Made by a program: the position numbers and the translations under genes. Of a stretch of 64,000 nucleotides of DNA, positions 50,690 to 64,000 are shown one piece after another. Origin of the DNA: Scylla paramamosain (Eukaryota > Arthropoda > Malacostraca > Decapoda > Portunidae); NCBI RefSeq assembly GCF_035594125.1, contig NC_087152.1, positions 17,365,001-17,429,000 on the forward strand, in the 5' to 3' direction. How positions within the stretch are numbered: position 1 is the first letter of the stretch; each line of letters begins with the position of its first letter. The notes beneath the pieces are model-generated. The model did not search any database and was not told the origin of the DNA. It saw nothing but the letters and a program-made list of their open reading frames with translations.

Positions 50690-51310
50690 GATGTGGATGT
50701 GCCCAAAGCCCAAAGAATGAAAAGATTAGAATGGTGGATCAGCGGGTAGGTCGACTGGGAAGAGCAGCAAGGATGAGAACGAAAAGTGTGGAAGTGTGGG
50801 GTGTCCCAGGTATTATTAATGGTATGGATGTTATCCCAAGGAACGAGAGCAAATTAGATAAGTTTAAAGTAGGGTAAAATACGTAAAGTAACAATGATGG
50901 GACAATGTACCAAGGTATGCAGCAATATAAGCTCAAGGTGATATGATATAGAGTACATTTAGAGAAAAGTATATGAAAGCAACCCTAAGGTAGAAAGCTA
51001 GATTGGAGGATGCAAGATTATTGAGAAAAGTTTACCTGTGGACTGTAATAGCAAGTGGGTGACGGAGTGTGTCAAGCTGGAGCAGAGTGGTATAGTAGTT
51101 GGGCGTCGACCATTTGGAGGGAAACAGTTTGTGTGCGACTGGAGGATCATTTGTAGAAAGAGGAGTTAGAGTGCGATGTGAGGAAAAGTGAGATAGAATG
51201 AGTAGTGAAGTGAGTGGGACTTAATAAATGGAAGAATGACAGAATAAATGAGGACCCTGGAATGGTACAAAGGCAAAGTGCCTCCAGTGTATGGTAAATT
51301 TCTTACCGTT
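50690..51310 (+). mobile_element. Possible LINE C-terminal remnant
   Basis: Broken frames include RLEDARLLRKVYLWTV, NSKWVTECVKLEQSG and GMVQRQSASSVWYGKFL, recalling the post-RT region of RTE-like LINEs (R-x-W-x-x-x-M-x-x-K-S-T-L pattern). It lies between two copies of a 247-bp direct repeat. The assignment rests on weak similarity recalled by eye. Confidence 0.3.
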
Positions 51311-51600
51311 TGGGGGAAGCCTGGGTGATTTTTTTTTTTTCTAAACGAGAGCACAGTGTATGGTAGGGGTGGGCAAACCGAGTGTATTGTTTACACTCTG
51401 AAACCTGAAACCGAGTAAATCGAGTACTAAATTATTATTTTTCTTTAGGACAATAGAAAATATTTGGTGAATGATAAGCTTATCAATATAATACTAGTGG
51501 AGCTACAGGGTTGCTAAAGATGATAATTATTCAAATCTGTGTCACAGGTCAGATGTACATTACGTATTTCATAAGGATATAGTGTGTGTGTGTGTGTGTG

Positions 51601-52740
<1,140 letters not shown>

Positions 52741-52742
<2 letters not shown>

Positions 52743-54480
52743 TTACCTAGTTGTGGTTTACAGTAGGGGAGTAATCTCGTAGTATCCCGTTTCTATATCT
52801 ATCCAGTTTGGTCTTAAAAGTGTGGTCAGTTATGGCATTCACAACGTTTTCACCGAGTTCATTCCATTTGTTTGCACTTCTGTGAGGAAAACTATACTTT
52901 TTGAGGTCTCTTCTACAGTTAACTTTCTTCAACTTCTTACTGTGTCCCCTTGTACTCTGTATGTCTACATTTGTAAAACATTCTTTCTCCACATTTTCCT
53001 TACCATTTATCATTCTATAGATGTTTATTAAATCCCCTCTCTCTCTCTCCTATTTTCAAGGGTAGGAATTTCCAACATTCTTAATCTCTCTTCATGGGTC
53101 AACTTACTCAACTCCGGAACCATCTTATTGACTGCTCTTTGTACTCTTTCTAATTTTATAATATTCCTCTTTATATGAGAACACACCACTGCCACATATT
53201 CCAATCTTGGTCTTATCATGGATATCAACAACTTTTTTTTATCATTCCTTCATCTAAATATGAGAATGCCATTCTTATTCTTTTTTAACAAATTCATCAT
53301 CTCTCCAGTAATTTTATCAATGTATCAGTCTGGAGTCAAATTTTCAGTAACTGTTACTCCCAAATCCACTTCCTCTTTTGATTTCTGTAACTTAACACCA
53401 TCCATTTCATAATGATATTGTATTCTTTTCTTACTCTTTCCAAACTCCATCTATTTACATTTACTTAAATTGAATTCCATTTGACAAGATTTACTCCATC
53501 TATTTTCCTTATTTAAATCATATTGCTGTACCATACAGTCATTTACATTTTTTACCCTTCTCATCAGCTTAGCATCATCTGCAAATAAGTTCATATAACT
53601 GTCTAATTCTTCATTTATGTCACTCACACATATTACAAACATTATCGGTCCCAACACTGACCCCTGTGGGACACCACTAGTTATTTTCAGCCAAGATGGA
53701 TTCTGGTCTTGTATTACTGTTCTCATCTCTCTATCATCCATATAATCCTCCATCCACTCCAGCAGTCTTCCTCCAATATTTCCATAATTTTTTATCTTCC
53801 ATAGCAATCTTCAGAGTGGTACTTTGTCAAATGCTTTCTTCAAGTCTAAGCAGACACTATCCACCCATCCATCTCTCTCCTGCACAGTATCGATTACCCT
53901 TTAATAAAAGGACAAGTAAAAGGAATAGTAAGTTCATGGAGCATGATCTTTCCCTCCTAAATCCAAATTGACAATTTACCAAAACTTATCTCTTTCCAAG
54001 TGTTCCATCCATCTTTCCTTTATTAATCTTTTGCATAGTTTTCCTACAACACTAGTCAAGGACATTGGTCTATAATTTAGTAGGTTTTCCTTATTTCCTC
54101 CTTTGAATATTGGTGTAATATTTGCTCTCTTCCAATCTTTTGGTACTCTTCCCTGTAATAGTGATGTCACCACTAGACTGAATTTTATCAGCCAGTTGTT
54201 CTCTACATTCCTTCAATATCCAGTTTGATACTCCATCTGGACCAGTTGCTTTATTTATATCAAGTTCTTCCATCATCTTAAGTATTTGCTCATAACTGAC
54301 TGAGACTGTACTTAGTATATTCCTCACCAACATATCCCTTCTAGCATCAGACTCCCCTTCCACAGTAAATACCGATCTAAAACTATTGTTTATAACCTCC
54401 GCCATGCCCTGTGTATCCTCATAGATTTTTCCTTCAACTTTCAATCTTGATACACCTTCCTTCTTCATCTTCCCATTAAT
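52741..54480 (-). mobile_element. Degenerate Jockey/CR1-like LINE, reverse transcriptase and C-terminus
   Basis: Read on the minus strand: DINKATGPDGVSNWILKEC, VPKDWKRANITPIFKGGNKE, NYRPMSLTSVVGKLCKRLI, SVCLDLKKAFDKVPL, ITSGVPQGSVLGPIMFVIC, an intact NLFADDAKLM active-site box, PRLEYVAVVCSH and KLTHEERLRMLEIPTLENRR. Stops and frameshifts break the frame. The 3' end passes into a (GT)n tract at 52691-52740. It is truncated at its 5' end by a (GT)n(TA)n array at 54496-54648. Confidence 0.78.
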
Positions 54481-54492
54481 ATGTCTGAAGAA

Positions 54493-54653
<161 letters not shown>

Positions 54654-55469
54654 GTTGAAGAGTCAATAAACAAGGACAGGGAGGTCCTGCTGGACTCAAT
54701 GGCATAGTGTTGCAGTTTGTGACTTCTTGGTGTAGCACACACTGTGAAGCACACACCAGCTGGGCAGCACTAATCTCTCACAATTAAAAGGTGGCCCAAA
54801 AGTCACAGTGGGATTTTAATTTTTAATAAGTGCCATATTGTTACAAATGTATGTACAAATTTTAATACAATATAGACAAGATAATGGAAATTAATTTGTA
54901 TTACTCCATCTTGATCAATACATATGCATTACATATGAAAAATTACATTTTTTAAGTGGTGTCCATTAATAGCTTCAGACGTGTGCTAATTGCAAAATGT
55001 GTTCTATGACAGCTTATAGGGTTTCACGGTCCAGTTCCCTGATTTCCTTAGTGATATTCAATTGCTCCTGGATTTCTGGTTTGTTGACAACTTGAGGTAC
55101 CCCCACAAACAGTCAGGCCTGGGAGTAACTAGACAATCAGCAAGCTTTGCAAGCTGTAAATCTAGCTGTAAGGGAAAGAGCCTCCACATGGCCTCCTGCC
55201 CAGCAATAGGCTTTAACTTCTGGAATAGCCCTAGAAATTAAAGCCTGACGAACACTTTCCCTCTTTTATCTCAATCATCACAGTGGTCTGAATGAGCTTT
55301 CAGTATTGGTGATGTCTGCAAACCATGCAACCATAACACTTTCAGCTATGAATGAGGACAGAAGCCTGACATTCCCCCCATGTCACCAACTACAAGAGGT
55401 AAAGAGTGCATGAGAGGGCCCTGCAGTCTCCGCTGCCCAGGGAAATGTCTGTTGGGACCCCAAGGAGAC

Positions 55470-57790
55470 AGCAAGGTTGGTAGTCTTTGAGTCTGAGCAT
55501 GAGGGTCAAAGGAACATCAATATGCTCATCAGGACTATTGTGTTTCCCCACCAGTCTCTCGAGGCTATCACAGGACTGAGCGGTACAAGGCTCTCATCCA
55601 TTAGTCCGTCCAGCAACCTTCCTTGTCCTCAGTTGCCTCGCCTCCTCCACTTGGTCCCACAAGGCCTGCCACACCACTGGCAATGGGAGCAACATCCACC
55701 CCTGCCAGTAGTGAGTGTGAACCACTTCCCAAGGGAAGTGTGCAGCAGAAGCTGCTTGAGGTGTCCATTTCCCTCGAGTAAATGTGCCAAGTGATGAGAA
55801 AAATTTAGAGAACATATGGTGTCCAGCCAAAGTGTATAAGCCACCCCAAGTGTGCCGGGGGTTGGCCCTGATGCAACCAACAAGATAAAGCAGTGGCAAT
55901 ATCGTACCATCCAAAGGTCATGTGGCAAGGACCATAGCTGCACAGTACGCGACATCCTATCAGATCTACCAGTTGGTGCTAGTGCTGTGCCCCCAGGAAC
56001 CAACACCTTATGGACCGGCCTTTTTGGAAGACCTTTCCCCTATAGAAAGATCACCAAGACTGATGAGGCCTGTTCTGGACAGTTTGGATCCCATTACATC
56101 TGATGAAGTGGTGAAGTTCCTCAACACCACAAAGACTGCCACTTCCCTAGGCACCTGATGGGGAAGACCCTTTGGGATATGAAAGGCCTTAGAGTTGAAA
56201 AGCTCCAATGGGTTTTCAGCTCCCTTTTTCACCTTAAGGATCTCCCATCAAGTTGGGCTGCAGGAAAGACAATCTTTATTCCCAAGGTGGCTGACCTTAC
56301 TAACTCAGGGCAATTCTGGCCAATTATGATCACCAGTCAGCTACTTCAGCTATAACACAAGAATACTGCAATCCGACTTATGATGGCCACCCTCCTACCC
56401 TGCAAACAAAAGGGTTTTGTCCCAGAAGAGAGTGTGGCTGCTAATTTGCTTCTTGCACAGCAACTGATGAAGAATGCGAAGGAATATACCAACTTTTTTT
56501 GGCCTTCAATTACTTTAAAAAGGTGTTTGACTCATTGGATCACCCCTTGCTCTTTGCTGCTACCAAGCATTAGGGCTTCCCACCAGCACTCACTGAGTTC
56601 CTTGGCAACCTGTATTAAAAAGTTACCAACATCATCAGTTAACATCACAAGAGTTCTACAAGGTGATCCACTTTCACCATACCTCTTTAATGTCACCTTA
56701 GACTGGATCCTCCAGTCTCTCCTGAGGGGTGTTGTTGTACACCTCTTGAGAGAAACCATCAATAATGTGGTATACACCAATGATGTGGCGCTAGCAGTTT
56801 CCATACCTGGTGGCCTCCAAGCCATGGATGCACTGGTGGCCAGGGCAGCCAGGGTGGGGCTGCAACTCAGCCATCAAAAGTGCACCCTATTAACATCAGC
56901 AACAAGAAGAGGAAGAGATGGCCCCAAGACACCAACATCTTCACCACTGGCAGGGAGCCTCTCCTTATACTTAGTCCTGGACAAACATATGAATACCTAG
57001 GACTTGTGGTTGGGCCAGCCTTGAGCTGTACTGAACCCAGTTGGGCCCTCAATGCCCTGGTCTGAGACCTAGGTCTCCTACATAGAACCCCTTTGAAACC
57101 ATGGCAGAAGCTATGATTTGAAGAATGTGCTAATACCCAGACACCAATGCCAATGGGTGCTGGGGAAGATTGCCAATGTCACTTTGAGGAGGTTCAACAT
57201 CAAAGTGAGGAAATTTCTGAAAAAGACACTACATCTGTCTAAAGACATGGCCAGTGCAGCATTTTACACCAAGATCTGCAAAAGGGAATTGGGAGTGCCT
57301 CAATTTACAACTCTGGTGCCTGCACTTGAGAGGTATCCTAGACAAAGGTTGGCAAGTATCACTGTGGCCCACTCCCAACCCCTGCTACCACCTCTAAGGA
57401 GACATGTGAGGCTGCACACAAGACTAATGGAGACTAGCTCTATGCTGCAGTCAATGATAAAGGACTGTCTGGGGCAACCACCACTCCTTCAATCCATAAT
57501 TGGGTCAAAGACAGGATCCTCTTAATGAAAGGACATATGTATGTCAACAACCTTAAGATGTCTCCATCAACTGTGACTTGTGATGTGGGAGGCCAGAATC
57601 CATCAGCCACATCCTCCAGTCCTGCCTGATGGTGGCTCCAGAAAGGACAAGACAAGACTATAACCTTATGCTCCTTATCCAACTGGAGAAGAGGGACCAG
57701 ACCACCCTTCACAAGTCAACAATAAGAACTTTGGCAAGAGTGCAGCACCCTGATGTCATTCTGCGGGGAACCCAATAGATTTTGATTTTG
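55470..57790 (+). mobile_element. Degenerate R2-like non-LTR retrotransposon
   Basis: Readable blocks include PSSWAAGKTIFIPKVAD, QKGFVPEESVAANLLLAQQL, RVLQGDPLSPYLFNVTLDWI, a decayed active site (VVYTNDVALAV), GQTYEYLGLVVGP and a late zinc-knuckle-like stretch with Cys and His around 57595-57650. FVP-x-x-(S/G)-x-x-x-N, QGDPLSP-x-LFN and YLG-x-x-VGP are typical of R2-type elements. Many stops and frameshifts show it is dead. There is no sign of the usual 28S target here. The 5' limit is uncertain. Confidence 0.62.
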
Positions 57791-57879
57791 TAACGTCACT
57801 TTGTAAACAAACCTCTACACGTGGCAGGAAGTGAGACCATGGCCCACAAGTGAATACAAATGGCTCTAGTTTCCAAGGT

Positions 57880-58200
57880 CAATGGAATATTCTGCATACT
57901 TCTTTAAGCTTTTTGTGCCTGACAGGGCTTTTTATAAGAAAAAGATGAAAAATTCATTTGTTAATGTAGATCTGAATGCAATAACCAGACAAATTATGTT
58001 CAAATACAGTGTCACTCCCTCCCATTACATATCCAGACATCTGCAACTATCTGGTTTTCTCACCAAACCCAGACTATAATTATGAGACCATGAAACCCCA
58101 CAAGAGTCTTCAGGGCCACAACTACTTCACAAGTAGTTGGGTGAAGGAAGTAGCTGTTGCTGTGAGTGATCACTGTCAACCTGTGATTGTCAGAGCCAGG
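57880..58200 (+). pseudogene. SWIM/YqaJ-type gene relic, first segment
   Basis: One frame reads SLPPITYPDICNYLVFSPNP, then MKPHKSLQGHNYFTSSWVKE and QPVIVRAR before GTAAGT at 58201. The PDI-x-NYL, KSL-x-x-x-NYF and GWVKE-like blocks are those I associate with animal genes that carry a SWIM zinc finger and a YqaJ-type nuclease domain. The preceding coding stretch (MEYSAYFFKLFVPDRAFYKK) is in another frame, so at least one frameshift is present. The donor is good and joins logically to the segment at 62807. Confidence 0.5.
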
Positions 58201-58739
58201 GTAAGTACTATGTTGCAAGTATTTCAGTATTCATAATCATACATACTGTTCATCACATTCTACTTATTATCATATGCATGTACCACATGTAATGTTACTG
58301 TTGCTGGACACCATTCAGATTTTTTTTTTTTTACCCATGAATGGTAGTGCTTCTTATCAGTAAGGTTAGGTTTGTCTAGCTTCAAATAAGTTTAGTTCCT
58401 TTAGGTATACTGAGAACATATGTTGAGAGGATGAAACTGCCACATTCATGAAAAACTATGGTTCTTACTGTCTCCCAGTCAGCAAATTTCAGTATTTATC
58501 CCATGGAGATCCATTCTGTCCTTCGTTGATTTTTTTTCATTACCGTTACAATTCTATAGCTAGGCAGAAATAACATTCACTGAAAATGCTAAGTAGAAGT
58601 GTAATTAGCTCCTGCAAAGACATCCTGACTATTAATACTAACCTAACCTTCTTGACAACCTTGATCTTTTCCTAATCTCTAATCCTTCTGCTTATTCTGT
58701 TACCTTATTGTCAGAGTAGGGGATTCACCAGAAAAAGCA

Positions 58740-61195
58740 AGCATGACCCAGGGATTGAACCCAGGACCTTCCACTTGCGGGGCGGACATTGTTACTGCTG
58801 TTACATTATTACACCATGGTCACCTCTTGATGACAATCCTCACACCTATCTTCTCTGTTGGACTCCTCCAATCCCAATCTCATATCTGTATCTTATCCTA
58901 TTGCTCCAATCCCTCCTCAGGATCTGCCAAAGCAGAGGTGCCTCTGGCATTTTGCCTCTGCTAATTGGGGGGACCTGAGGAGGTATTATGCTGATTTTCC
59001 TTGGAATGACGACTGCTTCCATGTCAGAGACCCATCTCTGTGTGCTGAGCACATAACAGAGGTGATAGTGTCTGGCATGGAGGTGTACATTCCTCATTCT
59101 TTCTCTCAACCTAAATCTTCCAAACTTTTAACACAGCCTGTTCTCGTGCTATACATGAGAGAGGTAGCCCATAAAGGGTACTTGAGCCTTCCATCACCTG
59201 AATCTCACGCACTTTATATTTCTGCCTGGAATCATGCCAAGTCTGTTCTGCAACTAGCTAAAAACTCCTTCATTAATAGAAAATGTCAAAATCTTTCAAG
59301 TTCTAACTCCCATTGTGACTTATGGCACCTAGCTCAAAACATCTTAATAACTTTGCTTCTTCATCTTTCCCTCCTTTATTTCAACATGATGGTACCACTG
59401 CTATCTCATCTATTTCTAAAGTTAAACTCTTTGCTCAAACCTTTGCTAAAAATTCTACCTTGCATAATTCAGGGCTTGTTCCTCCCTCTACTGCACCCTC
59501 TCATTACTTCATGTTACCCATTAAAATCCTTTACAGTGATGTTTTCCATGCCCTCGCTGCCCTAAACCCTTGGAAGACTCATGGACCTGAAGGAGTCCCT
59601 CCTATTGTTCTCTGAAACTGTGCCTCCATGCTTGCATCTTGCCTAGTCAAACTCTTTCAATTTTGTCTGTCTACATCTACCTTTCCTTCTTGCTGGAAGT
59701 TTGCCTTCATTCAGCCTGTTCCTTAAAAGGGTGACTGTTCTAATCCCTCAAACTACCATCCTATTGCTTTATTTTCCTGCCTATCTAAAGTTTTTGAATC
59801 TCTCAACAGGAAGATTCTTAAACATCTATCACTTCACAACCTTCTGTCTGATCGCCAATATGGATTCCATCAAGGGCGCTCTACTGATGATCTGGCTTTT
59901 CCTTATTGAGTCTCTTTTAGAGATTTTGGTGAAACTTTTGTTGTTGCCGTAGACATATCAAAAGCTTTTCATAGAGTCTGGCACAAAGCTTTGATTTTCA
60001 CACTATCCTCCTACGACTTCTATCCTTCTCTCTGTAACTTCATCTCAAGTTTCCTTTCTGACTGTTCTATTGCTGCTGTGGTAGACAGTCACTATTCTCC
60101 TAAATCTACTCGTATTAACAGTGGTGTTCCTCAGGGTTCTCTCCTGTCACCCACACTCTTCCTATCATTCATCAATGATTTAAACCAAACTTCTTGTCCT
60201 ATCCACTCCTACGCTAATTATACCACCCTGCACTTTTCCAGGTCTTTTTGTAGATGTCCAACCCTTCAGGAAATAAACAGTTCTGGCAGGGAAGCCACAG
60301 AATGCCTGACTTCTGATCTCTCTAAAATTTCTGATTGGGTCAGAGCAAACTTACGAGTAGTATTGTTCAATGTCTCAAAAACTCAATTCCTCCATCTATC
60401 ATCTATCTATCATCACAACCTTCCAGACAACTATCCCCTCTTCTTCAGTGACACTCAACTGTTCCCCTTTTCTACACTGAACATCCTCAGTTTGTCCTTT
60501 ACTTATAATCTAAATTGGAAACTTCCATCTCATCTCTAGCTAAAGCAGCTTCTATGAAATTAGGCAGTGAGTCGTCTTTGCCAGTTTTTCTCACCCCTCC
60601 CCAGTTGCTGACTCTATACAGGAGCCTTATTCGTCCATGTATGAAGTATGCTTCACATGTATGGGAGTTTCCACTCATACCGCTATTTTAGACAGGGTGG
60701 AATCAAAAGCTCTTCGTCTTACTAATTCTTGTCCTCTAACTGACTGCCTTCAGCCTCTTTCTTATCACTGCAATGTTGCATCTCTTGCTCTCTTCTATTG
60801 CTATTTTCATGCTAATTGCTCTTCTGATTTTGCTAACTGCATGCCTCACTTCCTCCTGTGGCCTTGCTGCACAAGACTTTCTTCTTTCTCTCATCTCTAT
60901 TCTGTCCACCTCTCTAATGCAAGGGTTAACTGGTTTTCTCAATCACTCATCCCTTTCTTTGGTAAAACTCTGGAACTCCCTGCCTGCTTCTGTATTTCTT
61001 CCTAAAACTTGAACTCTTTCAAGAGGGAGGTTTCAATACACTTATCCTGCAATTTTCAATTGAGAGACATCTTGTCTCTTGAGAGACATCTCTTTTGGGA
61101 CTGGCACCTCATTGGGATTTTTTTTTTTCCTCTTTTTGGTTCCCTTGGTCAGTAACCCTCTATTGTAATAAAAAAATAATAATAATAACCCCACA
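58740..61195 (+). mobile_element. Degenerate non-LTR retrotransposon (RT region and 3' end)
   Basis: Frames shift repeatedly, but reverse transcriptase blocks can be read: LNPWKTHGPEGVPPIVL, YHPIALFSCLSKVFESLN, QYGFHQGRSTDDLAF, VAVDISKAFHRVWHKAL, NSGVPQGSLLSPTLFLSFIN, and a decayed catalytic box (SYANYTT in place of YADD). The end reads LVKLWNSLPASVFLPKT and finishes in an A-rich (AAT)n tail at 61168-61188. Similar 3' ends occur at 5090, 5740 and 10225. It lies between the two segments of the SWIM/YqaJ relic, so it probably inserted into an intron. It is inactive. Confidence 0.7.
58741..58828 (-). other. tRNA-like sequence (possible SINE head)
   Basis: On the minus strand a B-box GGGTTCAATCC is preceded by GGTGTAATAATGTAACA (A-box-like). 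The stretch begins GGTGACCATG and ends in CCTGGGTC. It has the two internal polymerase III promoter boxes but not a convincing cloverleaf, so a tRNA-derived SINE head is more likely than a working tRNA gene. It abuts the 5' limit of the LINE at 58740. Confidence 0.4.
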
Positions 61196-62102
61196 ATGGA
61201 AACAAGGGTAAAATAAACCAGTTCATTAACTAAATAACTAGAAAAAGCATATAGTGCACCAGAAATTCCTTGGTTGGAAGAAAGTAAAAATAATCCCTTG
61301 CAAGCAGAGTTCATTTGCAACATTAAATCAATAACGTGATGATGACTAAAACTATGTTTTCTAATTAATTTTAATATGGTTTTAGCAAATGACCTCTTTG
61401 TTCATGTTAGGAATCTGATTTTCTTAATTCTTTCCCAACCCTCACCAAAGGTATAGATTTGTGAGAGAAAATTATCAGAATAAACACCTATAAACAAATA
61501 AAAAATCATTATAAAAAGAAGACTCAGGAAACTTACATCTAACTTAACCTTATCATAAACCCTCCTTGTATTTCATCTCATTATAAAAAAAAATTTAGGA
61601 AACTTATACCTAACCTAATGTAATCATAAACCCTCCTTATATTATATTTCATTTAATGTTAATACACCTTACTGTAAAGATACACTATTTCTGATTCCAA
61701 TTTCATTAATATCCAGTGATAATGTAAATAAGTGGAATACGATATACACACTTTGAAATTAACTTTTACATATTGTGCAGTCGTTTATTCTTGAAACACA
61801 TCGTCATTGCAGGCAATCCACTCTGTCACTAGGGATACCAGATACAAAGTCCATGATCATTGTGGCTTAGGATGGTAGGATATTAGCAGCACACTGCAAA
61901 TGTAAAGCTGGACAAGTTATCAGTGCTTAGTATATTTCCTTTTATCAACACAAAACTTGCAAATGAGCTCATGCTGCTCTTTCACTGCACCACAGTGGCC
62001 ATCATACTATGTGCTTGCCACAAGTAACTTGATTTAGTGTCACTTGAATAACAAGTTCCACAGAATGGTGCCCTAGCTCTAAAAAAGAAGAAAAAATAAC
62101 AT

Positions 62103-62264
<162 letters not shown>

Positions 62265-62806
62265 AAAAAATAATAACAATAATAGTAATTCATAGCATTA
62301 TTAAGATAACATTCAATCATTCACACCACAAACTTCATGTAGGGTCTACCAGGGTCAAACAGGTAATTTTTTCAGTTCTTTTGCTGTTAAACAAAAACTA
62401 CTTTCAAATTTTAAACTTGTACATACATTAGAACATTATGTACATAGGCTATGATTGGACAAATTTTAAGTTTGTAAAAAATTAAGAAAAATAGTGTCCT
62501 GTATGACCCTAAGGCATTGCAGAACAGAATACCATAAACTTATTGTAAATAAAGTTAAGTATAAGTGAACCACAGAGCTTTTTTAGGAGAACTGGTCACA
62601 ATACATATTTTACACCACAAAGCCACAGGTTACAGCTGGCATGCACACAGAGAGCAGAGGAGTCTAGCCTAGCAGGGAGGCTGTTAAAAACTCTTGTTAG
62701 GCTCCTGAGTGAATGGACTATACCCACTTGGTTTGGGACAGCAGAGAGTTAATGTGTAGAATTCTTCCAAAAAAGTATTATCGATGGTTATTTTTTATTT
62801 GACAGG

Positions 62807-63340
62807 TGGGACCTGCTCTCATGTTGCAACAATACTCTTCCATGTGGAAGCAACATTCTGCATCAGGGGTCTGCAAACACCTACACAAGTCAAAGCATAC
62901 TGGCTTATCCTGAAGGTTTTGGGGAAGCTACCATATGGAGAAGTATCATCAACAAATTTTTCTTCAGCAAGTAGGAGAAAAAGAGTGCTGGATGATACCA
63001 TAAGACAATAAGCTCCACTAAATGTATCAGTAATGCTGACATTTGTAAGCCACCAAAGATGAAGAGAAAAAAAATTTATGCAAAGCCTTTTTGACAAAAA
63101 TGCTGTCTGCAATGTCTCTTGAGCCCCCTTTCAATGAGGTATTTATTCCATCTGCAATTTCCTTAGCAAAAGATCTTCCACTTCCTCCCACCAAACTTAA
63201 AGACACCAATTTAGTAAGTAGTGGTAGCCTCCATAAACTACAAGCAGCAGCCCGGAAAGTGAAGGTGAGCATAACCAAGGATCAGGCAGTTTTGGAATGT
63301 GCAACATGGGCACAAGCAAAGTCACAAATAGGGTGACATC
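62807..63340 (+). pseudogene. SWIM/YqaJ-type gene relic, second segment
   Basis: After a TTGACAG acceptor the frame reads GTCSHVATILFHVEATFCI, a SWIM-type C-x-H core, then QVKAYWLILKVLGKLPYGEV. Stops and frameshifts follow (TAA at 63009; other frames carry KMKRKKIYAKPF and LEPPFNEVFIPSAISLAKDL). A last block, VSITKDQAVLECATWAQAKS, resembles the start of a YqaJ domain before a stop. The gene is broken and not functional as read. Confidence 0.5.
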
Positions 63341-63456
63341 CAGATGGTGTCCGATTTGGCGCAGGCAACACCTTGGTTAATGCCCATAGACTTAAAGTGC
63401 TGCACTATAAAATCACCAACACACACACACACACACACACACATTTTTGGATAAAC

Positions 63457-63636
63457 ATGACAGAGGGCGGCACCCCAAAGGAAAGGGCATCTTTTGAAGG
63501 TTTCATTGGAGAAGAAAGAGAACTGAATTATAGGTTGCAGTGTAGAAAGATTTTGTATATGGAGGAAATGATTGACAATTTATTGGAGAGAGTAAAATCA
63601 TTAGAGGCACACCAGAAGGAGACAGGTATGGGGTTG
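63457..63636 (+). CDS. Unidentified short open segment with coiled-coil character
   Basis: From ATG 63457 the frame reads MTEGGTPKERASFEGFIGEE, then LNYRLQCRKILYMEEMIDNL and LERVKSLEAHQKETG, followed by a GT at 63637. The heptad-like Leu/Ile/Val spacing suggests a coiled coil, as in the first frame of some LINEs or the start of a small gene. It lies just after a (CA)n tract. I do not recognise a family. Confidence 0.3.
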
Positions 63637-63874
63637 GTGATTGTTACTGTATGTAAAGCGTATGTACCTCACGTCATTATTCCTCGGCATTTATAAGTGA
63701 AATGTTCAATAGTTTTCTATTTGCATGAAAACGTGTAATATGTGTAAGTATCAGTATTCAATGCTATATTAAGCACCGAAGCCGATGCTCACTTGTTAAT
63801 AGTGTGGGGTTAACCTGCTAGTCGCCTGCGGGCATCACTCACGGCCAAGTCGCGCTCAGACAAAGACGGGCAGG

Positions 63875-63886
63875 ATGGTGACCAAG
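63875..63886 (+). CDS. Possible first coding exon (MVTK) of a gene continuing to the right
   Basis: GGGCAGGATGG gives a good start context. ATG GTG ACC AAG is followed by donor-like GTAAAT at 63887 in phase 0. The 80 bp upstream are locally GC-rich and free of repeats, as expected for a short 5' UTR. Nothing downstream in the window can confirm it. Confidence 0.3.
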
Positions 63887-64000
63887 GTAAATACTTTAAT
63901 TTTGTTGTTAAAACTGATTGTCATAGTGCCAAGTTAATTGCATGTATTGTTAATGAATATTGTAATATGTTGAAAGTGTTTAATATCCGTGTATAATGTT

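Overview
The window looks like nuclear DNA of a decapod crustacean, probably a crab. The grounds are the density of long dinucleotide and trinucleotide microsatellites, degenerate CCTAA (arthropod telomere-type) repeats, several degraded crustacean-style non-LTR retrotransposons, and intron-rich genes with arthropod protein families. I cannot name the species. All gene models below were built by hand from splice sites, reading phase and protein family pattern.

Layout. (1) 6229-20503, plus strand: the 3' part of a nephrin/Hibris-like adhesion receptor. Eight exons give the last Ig domain, one FN3 domain, a transmembrane helix and a long low-complexity cytoplasmic tail with polyGln and polyHis. 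The N-terminal Ig exons must lie left of the window. Introns and the left flank (1-6228) hold microsatellites, tandem repeats of about 75-160 bp, purine or pyrimidine tracts and LINE 3' ends. (2) 24815-30400, minus strand: a complete five-exon gene for an unusual 883-residue Cys-loop channel subunit. Its order is signal peptide, pentraxin domain, middle domain without a name, LDL-receptor class A module, channel ligand-binding domain and four membrane helices. All four introns are phase 1. (3) 30401-38447: about 8 kb of AT-rich sequence with no supportable gene; part may be the 3' UTR of the next gene. (4) 38448-49198, minus strand: a complete nine-exon MINDY1/2 (FAM63)-type K48-specific deubiquitinase of 592 residues, with catalytic Gln/Cys/His, two MIU-like motifs and a terminal CVIL prenylation box carried by its own exon. 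A relic Tigger-like DNA transposon sits in one intron. (5) 49200-63350: a transposon graveyard. It holds a 247-bp direct duplication, an RTE-like LINE remnant, a 0.73-kb terminal-inverted-repeat element with a Harbinger-like transposase fragment, a Jockey/CR1-like LINE (minus), an R2-like LINE (plus), a second plus-strand LINE with matching 3' ends elsewhere in the window, and a broken SWIM/YqaJ-domain gene with that LINE in its presumed intron. (6) 63875-63886: a possible first coding exon (MVTK) of a gene running off the right edge.

The three real genes have no evident shared pathway: one cell-surface adhesion protein, one ligand-gated channel and one cytoplasmic or membrane-tethered deubiquitinase. 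The most interesting object is the composite pentraxin-LDLa-Cys-loop receptor.
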